Part shown: positions 50,399 through 59,117 of the stretch, one piece after another
Layout: each line of letters begins with the position of its first letter
How positions within the stretch are numbered: the first letter of the stretch is position 1
Source: Micromonospora terminaliae
Lineage (GTDB): Bacteria; Actinomycetota; Actinomycetes; Mycobacteriales; Micromonosporaceae
Length of the DNA stretch: 64,000 nt
Direction of reading: 5' to 3'
Assembly (NCBI RefSeq): GCF_009671205.1
Contig: NZ_CP045309.1
Coordinates: 496,001-560,000 of the forward strand
Notes under the pieces: generated by a model
Database searches by the model: none
Told to the model about the DNA's origin: nothing
The model's input: the letters and a program-made list of their open reading frames with translations, nothing else
Position numbers and translations under genes: made by a program

Positions 50399-51430
50399 GT
50401 GAGCGTCAGTTCTCCCGCCGCCGCCGGATCCGCGGACCGGCCGCCGGCCGACGAGGCCACCTTCACGGCGCTCGTCGCGCCGCTGCGCCGGGAGCTGCAC
50501 GCCCACTGCTACCGGATGCTCGGCTCGGTCCACGACGCCGACGACGCCCTCCAGGACGCGCTGCTGCGGGCGTGGCGCGGGTTGCCGACCTTCGCGGGGC
50601 ACGGTTCGCTGCGGTCGTGGCTGTACACCGTGGCGACCCGGGTCTGCCTCGACGCGATCGCCGGCCGCGCCCGGCGGGCCCTGCCGGTCGACCTCGGCCC
50701 GGCCAGCGACCGGGCGGTGACCGACAGCGGTCCGCTCCACGACGTCGCCTGGCTCGGCCCGTACCCGGACACCGGCCTCGCGGCCGGCCCCGTCGCCCCC
50801 GGTGCCCGGTACGAGCAGCGCGAGGCCGTCGAGCTGGCCTTCGTGGCCGCGGTGCAGCACCTGCCCGGTAACCAGCGGGCCGCGCTGCTGCTCTTCGACG
50901 TCCTCGGCTACCCGGCCGCGGAGATCGCCGCCATGCTGGGCACCTCGACCACGTCGGTGAACTCGGCCCTCGCGCGGGCCCGCCGGGTGCTCGCCCAGCG
51001 GGCTCCCGCCGCCACCCAGCAGCGCACCCTGCGGATGCTCGACGACGTGCGGCTGCGGGAGGTCGTCACCGGCTACACGGCGGCCCTGGAGAACGGTGAC
51101 GCGGACGCCCTGGTCGCCCTGCTCACCGAGGACGTCACCTGGTCCATGCCACCGATGCCGCACTGGTACCGGGGCGTCCCCGCCGTGCTGGACTTCGCCC
51201 GGTCGGCGCCGCTCGGCCCGTGCGGCAGCTGGCGGCACCTGCCCGTCGGCGCGAACGGGCAGCCCGCCGTCGCCGGCTACCTGCGCCGGGCCGGGACCGG
51301 CCCGTACCTCCCGTGGTCGGTGAACGTGCTGACGCTGCGGGAGGGCCGGATCGCCGGGATCACCTCGTTCCTGGGCGCGGCGCACGTCACGGCGTTCGGG
51401 CTGCCGGACGCGCTGCCGCCGACCCGCTGA
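50399..51430 (+). CDS. ECF sigma factor with C-terminal SnoaL-like domain
   Basis: The 343-residue protein belongs to the SigJ/SigG-like group of ECF factors that carry a SnoaL_2 fold instead of having a separate anti-sigma gene. Region 2 is HAHCYRMLGSVHDADDALQDALLRAWRG (around 35-65); region 4 is LPGNQRAALLLFDVLGYPAAEIAAMLGTSTTSVNSALARARR (around 160-200). From about 215 on the SnoaL-like fold follows (VTGYTAALENGDADALVALLTEDVTWSMPP). That domain is thought to set activity through intramolecular contact. It is divergent from the alpha/beta-hydrolase, which may be its target. Confidence 0.9.
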   Translation: MSVSSPAAAGSADRPPADEATFTALVAPLRRELHAHCYRMLGSVHDADDALQDALLRAWRGLPTFAGHGSLRSWLYTVATRVCLDAIAGRARRALPVDLGPASDRAVTDSGPLHDVAWLGPYPDTGLAAGPVAPGARYEQREAVELAFVAAVQHLPGNQRAALLLFDVLGYPAAEIAAMLGTSTTSVNSALARARRVLAQRAPAATQQRTLRMLDDVRLREVVTGYTAALENGDADALVALLTEDVTWSMPPMPHWYRGVPAVLDFARSAPLGPCGSWRHLPVGANGQPAVAGYLRRAGTGPYLPWSVNVLTLREGRIAGITSFLGAAHVTAFGLPDALPPTR

Positions 51431-51504
51431 CCCCGCGGGGTGCCCGCCCACCCGGCCCCGGCCGTGGGAGGCTGCCCGCGTACCCCCTCCGGTGTGGCGC
51501 CCGG

Positions 51505-52290
51505 TCAGGCGGCGGGTGCGGCGCCGGCGGGCGGTGTCCCGCCGGGGTCGCGGGCGTAGCGCAGCATCAGCACGCCGTCGGCGGCGGCCAGCACGTGGCG
51601 CAGCGGCAGGTGCCGGGGCGCGCTGCCGGCCCCGGCGGTGATCCGGCCCGGGCCGGCCCCGGCGAGCAGTGGCGCGACGGTCAGGCACAGCTCGTCCACC
51701 AGGTCGGCCGCGGTGAGCGCGCCGAACAGCTGCGGCCCGCCCTCGCAGAGCAGCTGGTCGAGCCCGCGCCGGCGCAGCTCGGCCAGGCCGGCGGCCAGGT
51801 CGACCCGGTCGGTGCCGCAGCGGACGAGGTCGGCCACCTCGGTCAGCCCCGGCGGCGGCTCGGCGTTCGCGCGGGTGAGCACGAGCGGCCGGACCGGCGC
51901 GTCGGCGAAGCAGGCCTGGGCCGGGTCGAGGTCCAGCGAGCCGGAGACCACCACGAGGGTCGGATATTCGGCGAGGCCCTGCTCGCGGCGCCAGGCGCGG
52001 CGCGCCTCGCCGAGCCGGACCGCCCGGTAGCCCTCGTGGCGCAGCGTGCCGGCGGCCACCACGAGCCCGTCGCAGAGCATCCGCAGCAGGCCGAAGACGC
52101 GCTTGTCGGGCTCGCCGGAGAGCCCGGCGGAGTAGCCGTCCAGGGTGACCGCGCCGTCGGCGCTGGCCACGAAGTTCACCCGCAGGTGCGGGTGCGGGGC
52201 GCGGCCGTAGAGCGCGGTCAGCTCCGGGTCGGTCAGCGGCCCGGTGACGGGTGCCGGCCAGATCCGTTCGATCGGTGTTCCGACGCTCAT
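51505..52290 (-). CDS. RibD C-terminal/dihydrofolate-reductase-like pyrimidine reductase
   Basis: A 261-residue NADPH-dependent reductase of the RibD-C fold, like the riboflavin-pathway 5-amino-6-(ribosylamino)uracil reductase. HLRVNFVASADGAVTLDGYSAGLSG is the opening motif, VVAAGTLRHEGY the middle one, and LLCEGGPQLFGALTAADLVDELCLTVAPLLAG the substrate-binding end. The deaminase half of RibD is absent. It may act in riboflavin supply or in a deazaflavin/folate-like side route. ATG at 52290 overlaps the stop of the small Cys-rich gene by four bases. Confidence 0.88.
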   Translation of the reverse strand: MSVGTPIERIWPAPVTGPLTDPELTALYGRAPHPHLRVNFVASADGAVTLDGYSAGLSGEPDKRVFGLLRMLCDGLVVAAGTLRHEGYRAVRLGEARRAWRREQGLAEYPTLVVVSGSLDLDPAQACFADAPVRPLVLTRANAEPPPGLTEVADLVRCGTDRVDLAAGLAELRRRGLDQLLCEGGPQLFGALTAADLVDELCLTVAPLLAGAGPGRITAGAGSAPRHLPLRHVLAAADGVLMLRYARDPGGTPPAGAAPAA

Positions 52291-52406
52291 TCGCCGGCCG
52301 GACCGGTGACCGGAGGGGTCGGTTCGGGGGTACGGTGCTGGCAGTCGCACCACTTCCGACCAGGACAGTCGTCGTGCCGTCGCTCCCGGCACGCTCGGCA
52401 GATCAT
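52287..52406 (-). CDS. 39-residue Cys-rich protein, translationally coupled to the reductase
   Basis: A short reading frame with ATG at 52404-52406 gives MICRACRERRHDDC, then a WCDCQH motif, then a Pro/Thr-rich tail. The six Cys/His-rich positions (CxxC at 3 and 6, HDDC at 11-14, CDCQH at 20-24) form a plausible zinc site. Its stop overlaps the start of the reductase as ATGA, the pattern of coupled genes. Comparable small proteins ahead of this reductase are, as far as I recall, present in related actinomycetes, but I cannot check that here. Function unknown. Confidence 0.65.
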   Translation of the reverse strand: MICRACRERRHDDCPGRKWCDCQHRTPEPTPPVTGPAGE

Positions 52407-52440
52407 GTGGGCAGCCTATGCCGGGGAAGGATGGGACAGC

Positions 52441-52986
52441 ATGTCGCGTCAGATCTTCCAACTGAAGATCTCCCTCGCCGGGGTCCGGCCGCCGGTGTGG
52501 CGGCGGGTTCTGGTCCCCGGCGGCTACACCCTGGACCGGCTGCACCGGGTGGTCCAGCACGCGATGGGCTGGCGCGACTGCCACCTGCACTCGTTCGACA
52601 TCGACGGCCGCCAGTACGGCGAGCCCGACCCGGACGGCGAGCTGGCGCTGCGCGACGAGCTGGACGTCCGGCTGGACGCGGTGGTGGGCAAGGGCGACCG
52701 GTTCCGCTACACCTACGACTTCGGGGACTGGTGGGAGCACGACCTGGTGGTCGAGGACGTGTGCACGGCGGACCCGGACGAGCGCTACCCGGCCTGTGTC
52801 GAGGGGGAGCGGGCCTGCCCGCCGGAGGACGTGGGCGGCCCGGCGGGGTACGCCGTCCTGCTGGCCGCGCTGGCCGACCCCGGGCACGCCGAGCACGGGA
52901 TGATGCGGGAGTGGGCCGGCCCCGGTTTCGAGCCGGATCTCTTCGCTGCCGACCGGGCCACCACCCTGCTGCGTCGCTTCTGCTGA
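52441..52986 (+). CDS. Plasmid pRiA4b ORF-3-like family protein
   Basis: A 181-residue protein of a broad bacterial family of unknown role. FQLKISLAGVRPPVWRRVLVPGGYTLDRLHRVVQHAMGW is the classical N-terminus, FRYTYDFGDWWEHDLVVED the central motif and GPAGYAVLLAALADP a later one. Members are often carried on plasmids or mobile regions but also sit in ordinary chromosomes. ATG at 52441 has GGAAGGATGGGACAGC upstream. It is divergent from the Cys-rich gene. Confidence 0.9.
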   Translation: MSRQIFQLKISLAGVRPPVWRRVLVPGGYTLDRLHRVVQHAMGWRDCHLHSFDIDGRQYGEPDPDGELALRDELDVRLDAVVGKGDRFRYTYDFGDWWEHDLVVEDVCTADPDERYPACVEGERACPPEDVGGPAGYAVLLAALADPGHAEHGMMREWAGPGFEPDLFAADRATTLLRRFC

Positions 52987-53029
52987 CCGCGTCTCCGGCG
53001 GTGCGCCGTGGGTCGGCGCGGTAACGATC

Positions 53030-53043
53030 TGGGAACGCTCCCA
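53030..53043. promoter_or_regulatory. CebR-type operator 1 (TGGGAACGCTCCCA)
   Basis: It differs at one position from TGGGAGCGCTCCCA, the operator for the cellobiose repressor CebR in Streptomyces. It lies directly upstream of the -35 element of the ceb promoter. Confidence 0.8.
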
Positions 53044-53051
53044 TCGGTCTA

Positions 53052-53080
53052 TTGACACCCCTGACACGTCCCGGCAATCT
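53052..53080 (+). promoter_or_regulatory. Promoter of the cellobiose operon
   Basis: TTGACA (53052-53057) and CAATCT (53075-53080) are 17 bases apart. Operators lie on both sides of this pair. The message would have a leader of about 140 bases before cebE, within which an ATG at 53152 opens an overlapping frame. Confidence 0.65.
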
Positions 53081-53082
53081 CA

Positions 53083-53096
53083 TGGGAGCGCTCCCG
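53083..53096. promoter_or_regulatory. CebR-type operator 2 (TGGGAGCGCTCCCG)
   Basis: It differs only in the last base from the Streptomyces CebR consensus and overlaps the expected transcription start just after the -10. Its centre is 53 bases from operator 1's, about five helical turns. Confidence 0.85.
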
Positions 53097-53227
53097 GACG
53101 TGTGTCCCAAGCCACATCGTCGCGGCGGCGCCCCAGAACCAGAGCCTCACCATGCGACCCGCCCGGCCGACGGGCGGTCGCGAGTCAGAACCCACCACAC
53201 GAGTTACCCACCTGAGAGGGGTCAGGG

Positions 53228-54541
53228 ATGAGCGTCATGAGGCGCCGCCTCCGGATTGCCGCGGCCGCCGTGCTGGCCACGGGCCTTGCTCTCGGCAGCG
53301 CCGGGTGCAGCAAGAAGAACGACGACGAGGGGTCGACCGGCGAGGGCGGCCAGGTCAAGCTGGTCCTGCAGACCTTCCAGAACTTCGGGTACGACCAGGC
53401 CATCAAGGACTTCGAGGCGGCGCACCCGAACATCAAGGTCGAGCACCAGAAGATGGGCGAGCTGCGCGACTTCCAGCCGAAGCTGGTGCAGTGGCTCGCC
53501 GCGGGCAGCGGTGCCGGCGACGTGGTCGGTCTGGAGGAGGGCGTCCTGTTCGGGTACGTCCAGAACCCCGACAAGTTCGCCAACCTGCTCGACCTGGGCG
53601 CCGGTGAGCTGAAGGCCAACTTCCCCGAGTGGAAGTGGAACAACGCCCTGACGCCGGACGGCAAGAAGCTGATCGCGCTCGGCACCGACGTCGGTGGCCT
53701 GGCCATGTGCTACCGCAAGGACCTGTTCCAGCAGGCCGGTCTGCCCACCGACCGGGACGAGGTCTCGAAGCGGATCAGCACCTGGCAGGACTACATCGCG
53801 CTGGGCAAGGAGTTCAAGGCCAGCGGCAAGGTCAAGGCCGCCTGGCTGGACAGCGCCACCAGCCTGATGCAGCCGTACGTCATGCAGAACTCGGAGACCT
53901 TCTTCTTCGACAAGGACAACAAGTTCATCGGCGACACCAACCCGGTCATCAAGCAGACCTGGGACATGGGCCTGCAGATGGCCAAGGACGGGCTGACCGC
54001 CAAGACCCAGCGGTGGAGCGCCGACTGGGACGGGGCTTTCAAGAACTCCGCGTTCGCCACCCTCCCCTGCCCGTCGTGGATGACCGAGGGTGTCATCGCC
54101 CCGAAGTCCGGCCCGGCGAACTCCGGCAAGTGGGACATCGCCAAGATCCCCGGCGGCGGCGGCAACTGGGGTGGCTCCTACCTGGCCGTCCCGGCGCAGA
54201 CGAAGCACCCGAAGGAGGCGTACGAGCTGGCCAAGTACCTGACCAGCAAGGAGGGCCACCTGGCGGCGTTCAAGGAGGCGGGCGCCATGCCGTCCGACAT
54301 CGCCGGCCTCGAGGACCCGGCGTTCAAGGACAAGACGAGCGAGTACTTCAGCGGCGCGCCCACCGGCAAGATCTTCGGTGAGAGCGTCAAGAACATGAAG
54401 CCCGTCTTCCTCGGTGCCAAGCACCAGCAGGTCTGGGAGACCATCTTCGAGCCGCAGATGCAGGCGGCCGAGCGTGGCCGGCTCAGTTCGGATGCCGCCT
54501 GGAAGAAGGCGGTGGACGAGGCCAAGAAGGCGACCAGCTGA
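53228..54541 (+). CDS. cebE: Cello-oligosaccharide-binding lipoprotein of ABC importer
   Basis: The extracellular solute-binding protein (437 residues) of the cellobiose/cellotriose importer. A lipoprotein signal ends at LGSAGC with Cys27. The mature protein is a family 1 sugar-binding protein with KLVLQTFQNFGYDQAIKDFEAAHPNIKVE near the start. In Streptomyces, CebE binds cellobiose and cellotriose, and the homologous gene order and operators here support the same ligand. ATG at 53228 follows GAGAGGGG. Two strong hairpins after the stop probably reduce read-through into cebF, giving more binding protein than permease. No ATPase gene is in the operon; MsiK elsewhere normally serves. Confidence 0.92.
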   Translation: MSVMRRRLRIAAAAVLATGLALGSAGCSKKNDDEGSTGEGGQVKLVLQTFQNFGYDQAIKDFEAAHPNIKVEHQKMGELRDFQPKLVQWLAAGSGAGDVVGLEEGVLFGYVQNPDKFANLLDLGAGELKANFPEWKWNNALTPDGKKLIALGTDVGGLAMCYRKDLFQQAGLPTDRDEVSKRISTWQDYIALGKEFKASGKVKAAWLDSATSLMQPYVMQNSETFFFDKDNKFIGDTNPVIKQTWDMGLQMAKDGLTAKTQRWSADWDGAFKNSAFATLPCPSWMTEGVIAPKSGPANSGKWDIAKIPGGGGNWGGSYLAVPAQTKHPKEAYELAKYLTSKEGHLAAFKEAGAMPSDIAGLEDPAFKDKTSEYFSGAPTGKIFGESVKNMKPVFLGAKHQQVWETIFEPQMQAAERGRLSSDAAWKKAVDEAKKATS

Positions 54542-54555
54542 GTCGCCGGTGACCG

Positions 54556-54592
54556 GCCGAGCCCACGGGGAATCGCTGCCCGTGGGCTCGGC
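54556..54592 (+). terminator. Attenuating hairpin 1 between cebE and cebF
   Basis: Perfect 14-base arms (54556-54569 and 54579-54592) flank a 9-base loop, 15 bases after the cebE stop. Confidence 0.7.
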
Positions 54593-54593
54593 G

Positions 54594-54630
54594 GCGGCGC
54601 CCACACCCGGCCCACGGGTGTGGGCGCCGC
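54594..54630 (+). terminator. Attenuating hairpin 2 between cebE and cebF
   Basis: Perfect 16-base arms (54594-54609 and 54615-54630) with loop GCCCA. Together with the preceding stem it forms a tandem that should stop part of transcription after cebE. Confidence 0.75.
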
Positions 54631-54670
54631 GGCGAGGTCGCCGCCGTCCCACCTCCCGGAAGGACCTGCA

Positions 54671-55654
54671 ATGAGTTCTACTGTCCGCGCGGTGCCACCA
54701 TCGCGCGCCGGCTCGCCGCCTCCGCCCGCCCCGCTGCACCGCCGCCGGACGTACCGGCTCGGCCGCTGGGACCTCAAGTACTCCCCGTACCTCTACGTGG
54801 CCCCGTTCTTCGTCCTCTTCGGAGTCTTCGGCCTGTTCCCGGTCCTGTACACGGTCTACGTCTCGCTCTTCGACTACGAGCTGCTGAGCGGGACCAGGGA
54901 ATTCGTGGGGCTGGAGAACTACCACCTCCTGATGCAGGACGCCCAGTTCTGGAACGCGGCCTACAACACCCTCGGCATCTTCGTGCTCAGCACCGTGCCG
55001 CAGCTCATCGTGGCGCTGATGCTCGCCAACCTGCTGAACCGGCAGATGAAGGCACGCACGCTGCTGCGGATGGGTGTGGTCATCCCCAACATCACCTCGG
55101 TGGCCGCGGTCGGCATCATCTTCGCGCTGATCTTCGCGGACCGGTACGGCCTCATCAACTGGTTGCTCGGCACGGTGGGATTCGACCCCATCGCCTGGCG
55201 GGACAACCGCTTCGCCTCCTGGTTCGCCATCGCCTTCATGGTCGACTGGCGGTGGACCGGCTACAACGCGCTGATCTACCTCGGTGCCATGCAGGCCATC
55301 CCGAAGGACCTGTACGAGTCGGCGTCGCTGGACGGGGCCTCGACCTGGCGGCAGTTCTGGGCGATCACCGTGCCGCTGATCCGGCCGACGATCCTCTTCA
55401 CGATCATCATCTCCACCATCGGTGGCTTCCAGATCTTCACCGAGCCCCTGATGTACGGCAACGGCCTGGTCCGCGGCGGGGTGGACCACCAGTTCCAGAC
55501 CCTGGCCATGTACATCTACGAGAAGACCTTCACCGGGAACTCCGAGTACGGGTACGGCTCCGCGATGTCCTGGCTGCTCTTCATGATGATCATCATCTTC
55601 GCGCTGATCAACTTCGCGCTGGTACGCCGGTCGGTGAAGGGGGACAAGAAGTGA
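54671..55654 (+). CDS. cebF: Cello-oligosaccharide ABC transporter permease
   Basis: An integral membrane permease (327 residues) of the MalF/CUT1 class, with about six helices ([25 protein letters not shown] and others). The EAA loop that contacts the ATPase is near residues 216-235 ([22 protein letters not shown]). ATG at 54671 has GGAAGGACC upstream. It is coupled to cebG by a four-base overlap, and is expected to form a heterodimer with it. Confidence 0.93.
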   Translation: MSSTVRAVPPSRAGSPPPPAPLHRRRTYRLGRWDLKYSPYLYVAPFFVLFGVFGLFPVLYTVYVSLFDYELLSGTREFVGLENYHLLMQDAQFWNAAYNTLGIFVLSTVPQLIVALMLANLLNRQMKARTLLRMGVVIPNITSVAAVGIIFALIFADRYGLINWLLGTVGFDPIAWRDNRFASWFAIAFMVDWRWTGYNALIYLGAMQAIPKDLYESASLDGASTWRQFWAITVPLIRPTILFTIIISTIGGFQIFTEPLMYGNGLVRGGVDHQFQTLAMYIYEKTFTGNSEYGYGSAMSWLLFMMIIIFALINFALVRRSVKGDKK

Positions 55655-56553
55655 CCACCACGCGCACCCTTCCCCGCTCGGTCGCCCCGTCTCCGGTGGC
55701 GCCCCGCAACCGCGGCCGGCTCCCCGGTGCCCAGCTCTGGCAGGCCAGCCCGCTGACCTACCTCGCGCTCATCCTCGGCGGCGTCCTGTCGGTCTTTCCG
55801 ATCATCTGGTCGTTCATCATCGCTTCGCGGGACAACAGCGCGGTCTACGAGATGCCGCCGACCCCCGGCGACCAGCTGTTCACCAACATCGACCGGATGC
55901 TCGCCAACGACGACGCCGCGTTCGTCTACGGCCTGGTCAACTCGGCCGTCGTGTCGACCGTCGTCACCATCTCGGTGATCTTCTTCTCCAGCCTGGCCGG
56001 CTTCGCCTTCGCCAAGCTCAAGTTCCGGGGCAGCAACGCGCTGCTGCTGATCATCATCATGACCATGATGGTGCCGACCCAGCTCGGTGTCATCCCGCTC
56101 TACCTGATGATGGTGGAACTCGGCTGGACGGGCACCCTGCAGGCGGTCATCGTGCCGTTCCTGGTGCAGGGCTTCGGCGTGTTCATGATGCGCCAGTACG
56201 CGATGTCCGCGATCAGCGACGAGCTGATCGAGGCGGCCCGGCTCGACGGCTGCTCCACGTGGCGGATCTACTGGAACGTGGTGCTGCCCGCGCTGCGGCC
56301 GGCGGCGGCGGTGCTCGGCCTGCTGACCTTCATGCAGACCTGGAACGAGTTCCTCTGGCCGTTCATCGTGCTGACCCCGGACACGCCGACGGTGCAGTAC
56401 TCCCTGAAGATCCTCTCGTCCGGGCTGTACCAGACGGATTACGTGGCACTCTTTGCTGGTACCGCGCTGGCGACCCTGCCACTGTTGATCGTGTTCATCA
56501 TCTTCGGCCGCCAGATCATCGGCGGAATCATGGAAGGCGCCGTCAAGTCGTGA
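55651..56553 (+). CDS. cebG: Cello-oligosaccharide ABC transporter permease
   Basis: The MalG-like partner (300 residues) of CebF. Helices include [21 protein letters not shown] and [25 protein letters not shown]; the EAA loop is [29 protein letters not shown] at 55651 overlaps the cebF stop, and its own stop overlaps the bglC start (GTGA). These overlaps fix import and hydrolysis in one translational unit. Confidence 0.93.
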   Translation: MTTTRTLPRSVAPSPVAPRNRGRLPGAQLWQASPLTYLALILGGVLSVFPIIWSFIIASRDNSAVYEMPPTPGDQLFTNIDRMLANDDAAFVYGLVNSAVVSTVVTISVIFFSSLAGFAFAKLKFRGSNALLLIIIMTMMVPTQLGVIPLYLMMVELGWTGTLQAVIVPFLVQGFGVFMMRQYAMSAISDELIEAARLDGCSTWRIYWNVVLPALRPAAAVLGLLTFMQTWNEFLWPFIVLTPDTPTVQYSLKILSSGLYQTDYVALFAGTALATLPLLIVFIIFGRQIIGGIMEGAVKS

Positions 56554-57983
56554 GCAACCCAGCCAGCCCGCCCGCCGTCGGAGTCCTCGACCAGGGCGCG
56601 GCAGCCACCTTCCCGCCCGGCTTCCTCTGGGGCGCGGCGACCGCCGCGTACCAGATCGAGGGCGCGGCGAGCGAGGGCGGCCGCACCCCGTCGATCTGGG
56701 ACACCTTCAGCCACACCGAGGGGCGGACGGTGGCGGGCCACACCGGCGACGTGGCCTGCGACCACTACCACCGGATGCCCGACGACGTGCGGCTGATGGC
56801 CGACCTGGGGTTGAAGTCCTACCGCTTCTCCGTCTCCTGGCCCCGGGTGCAGCCCGGCGGCAGCGGGGCGGTCAACGCGGAGGGGATGGACTTCTACCAG
56901 CGGCTGGTGGACGAGCTGCTGGGTCACGGCATCGAGCCCTGGCTGACCCTCTACCACTGGGACCTGCCCCAGCCGCTGGAGGACGCGGGCGGCTGGCCGG
57001 CCCGGGACACCGCCGGCCGGTTCGCCGACTACGCCCAGCTGGTCGCCGACGCCCTCGGCGACCGGGTGAAGTACTTCACCACCTTCAACGAGCCGTGGTG
57101 CTCGGCCTTCCTCGGCTACGGCTCCGGCGTGCACGCGCCCGGGCGGTCGGACGGGGCGGACGCCGTCCGGGCCGGGCACCACCTCATGCTCGGGCACGGG
57201 CTGGCCGTGCAGGCGCTGCGGGCCTCCCGCCCGGACGCGCAGCTCGGCATCACGGTCAACCTCTACCCGGTCACGCCGGCCACCGACTCGCCGGCGGACG
57301 CCGACGCCGCCCGCCGGATCGACGCGCTGGCCAACCGGTTCTTCCTCGACCCGGTGCTGCGCGGCGCGTACCCGGCGGACCTCGTCGCCGACCTGCGCCG
57401 GGTCACCGACTTCGGGCACGTCCGGGACGGCGACCTGGCCGTCATCTCGACCCCGCTGGACATGGTGGGTGTCAACTACTACAGCCGGTACGTGGTCGCC
57501 GCGCCGTCGGAGACCCCGGCGGCGGAGGCGTACTGGCGGGCACCCTCGTGCTGGCCCGGCAGCCCGGACGTCCGGTTCGTCACGCGGGGCGTCCCGGTGA
57601 CCGACATGGGCTGGGAGATCGACGCTCCCGGCCTGGTGGAGACGCTGGAGCGGGTCCACCTCGACTATACGGACCTGCCGCTCTACGTCACCGAGAACGG
57701 CTCCGCGTTCGTCGACGCGGTGGTCGACGGCCAGGTCGACGACCCGGACCGGCTGGCGTACTTCGACGCGCACCTGCGCGCCGCGCACGCCGCCATCAGC
57801 GCGGGGGTGCCCCTCAAGGGCTACTTCGCCTGGTCGCTCATCGACAACTTCGAGTGGGCGTGGGGCTACACGAAGCGCTTCGGCATGGTCTACGTCGACT
57901 ACGACAGCCAGGCCCGGATCCCGAAGTCCAGCGCGCGGTGGTACGCCGATGTGATCCGACGCAACGGCCTGGCCGCACAATAG
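56550..57983 (+). CDS. bglC: Beta-glucosidase (GH1)
   Basis: A 477-residue intracellular glycoside hydrolase family 1 enzyme that converts imported cellobiose to glucose. The acid/base is Glu181 in TFNEPWC, the nucleophile Glu382 in [36 protein letters not shown] is the usual N-terminus. GTG at 56550 overlaps the cebG stop. Hydrolysis also lowers the level of the cellobiose inducer, so the enzyme feeds back on CebR. Confidence 0.95.
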   Translation: MSNPASPPAVGVLDQGAAATFPPGFLWGAATAAYQIEGAASEGGRTPSIWDTFSHTEGRTVAGHTGDVACDHYHRMPDDVRLMADLGLKSYRFSVSWPRVQPGGSGAVNAEGMDFYQRLVDELLGHGIEPWLTLYHWDLPQPLEDAGGWPARDTAGRFADYAQLVADALGDRVKYFTTFNEPWCSAFLGYGSGVHAPGRSDGADAVRAGHHLMLGHGLAVQALRASRPDAQLGITVNLYPVTPATDSPADADAARRIDALANRFFLDPVLRGAYPADLVADLRRVTDFGHVRDGDLAVISTPLDMVGVNYYSRYVVAAPSETPAAEAYWRAPSCWPGSPDVRFVTRGVPVTDMGWEIDAPGLVETLERVHLDYTDLPLYVTENGSAFVDAVVDGQVDDPDRLAYFDAHLRAAHAAISAGVPLKGYFAWSLIDNFEWAWGYTKRFGMVYVDYDSQARIPKSSARWYADVIRRNGLAAQ

Positions 57984-58001
57984 GCTGGGCCAGCCAGTGA
58001 C

Positions 58002-58044
58002 GGGCGGCCCGGCGCCGGCGCCTCACCAGGTGCCGGGCCCGCCC
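58002..58044 (+). terminator. Imperfect hairpin between bglC and cebR
   Basis: GGGCGGCCCGGC (58002-58013) pairs with 58032-58044 with one bulged base. It stands 22 bases before cebR and may reduce read-through, allowing a lower level of repressor. Confidence 0.45.
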
Positions 58045-58065
58045 GATGTCGGAGGAGCACAGACG

Positions 58066-59112
58066 ATGACAACGCAGCGCACGCGGTCGCTCGGGCGCCC
58101 GACCCTCGACGCGGTCGCGGCCCGCGCCGGCGTCGGGCGCGGCACGGTCTCCCGCGTGGTCAACGGCTCGCCGCAGGTCAGCCCGGAGGCCCGGGCCGCC
58201 GTCCAGGCGGCCATCGCCGAGCTGGGGTACGTGCCCAACCGGGCGGCCCGGGCGCTGGTCACCCAGCGGACCGACTCGGTGGCGCTGGTGGTCTCCGAGT
58301 CGGGCGAGCGGGTCTTCACCGAGCCGTTCTTCGCCGGCATCGTCCGGGGCGTCAGCTCCGCGCTGCTGGAGACCCCGATGCAGCTCTGGCTGGCCATGGC
58401 GCAGACGCAGATCGAGCGGGAACGCGTCGAGCACCACCTCACCAACCAGCACGTCGACGGCGTACTGCTGCTCTCGCTGCACGACGCGGACCCGCTGCCC
58501 ACCCTGCTGGAGGAGCGCGGCCTGCCCACCGTGCTCGGCGGCCGGCCGGCCCGGATGCTGCACCCGAACGCCCAGCCGGCCTGGTTCGTCGACGTGGACA
58601 ACGTCGGCGGCGCCCGGCAGGCCGTGGAGCACCTGTTCGCCCACGGCCGGCGCCGGGTCGCCACCATCGCCGGCACCCAGGACATGGGCGCCGGCCTGGC
58701 CCGGCTGTCCGGCTACAAGGAGGCGGTCCGGGCCGCGGGCGTCGACCTCAACCCGGACCTCATCGCGTACGGGGACTTCAGCGAGGGCAGCGGCACGGCG
58801 TGCATGCGCCGGCTGCTGGAGGTCTGCCCGGACCTGGACGCCGTCTTCGTGGCCTCCGACCTGATGGCCTTCGGCGCGCTCCGGGCGCTGCGCGAGGCGG
58901 GTCGCCGGGTGCCCGAGGACGTGGCGGTGATCGGCTTCGACGACGCCCCGATCGCCCGGCAGGCCGAGCCGCCGCTGACCACGGTCTTCCAGCCGGTCGA
59001 GGAGATGGGCCGGCAGATGGCCCGGCTGCTGGTCTCCCGGATCCGCGGCGAGGAACTGCCCAGCCCGCACGTGCTGCTGGACACCAAGCTCATCCACCGC
59101 GCCTCCGCCTGA
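58066..59112 (+). CDS. cebR: LacI-family cellobiose repressor
   Basis: The 348-residue regulator has a LacI helix-turn-helix at about 12-32 (PTLDAVAARAGVGRGTVSRVVNG), the hinge, and a periplasmic-binding-protein core (AVEHLFAHGRRRVATIAGTQD, DAVFVASDLMAFGALRAL, VIGFDDAPIA). In Streptomyces CebR releases DNA when cellobiose binds. The two operators at 53030-53096 are its likely targets. ATG at 58066 has GGAGGAG upstream. It is downstream of bglC on the same strand, so it may be autoregulated through the operon promoter. Confidence 0.93.
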   Translation: MTTQRTRSLGRPTLDAVAARAGVGRGTVSRVVNGSPQVSPEARAAVQAAIAELGYVPNRAARALVTQRTDSVALVVSESGERVFTEPFFAGIVRGVSSALLETPMQLWLAMAQTQIERERVEHHLTNQHVDGVLLLSLHDADPLPTLLEERGLPTVLGGRPARMLHPNAQPAWFVDVDNVGGARQAVEHLFAHGRRRVATIAGTQDMGAGLARLSGYKEAVRAAGVDLNPDLIAYGDFSEGSGTACMRRLLEVCPDLDAVFVASDLMAFGALRALREAGRRVPEDVAVIGFDDAPIARQAEPPLTTVFQPVEEMGRQMARLLVSRIRGEELPSPHVLLDTKLIHRASA

Positions 59113-59117
59113 GGCGC

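Noticed and set aside
53152..53607. Coding frame starting in the cebE leader
   Set aside because: It overlaps cebE in another frame with shadow composition. A very short regulatory upstream frame cannot be excluded.
53222..55489. Minus-strand frame of 755 codons over cebE and cebF
   Set aside because: Antisense to well-recognised transport genes, no domain visible.
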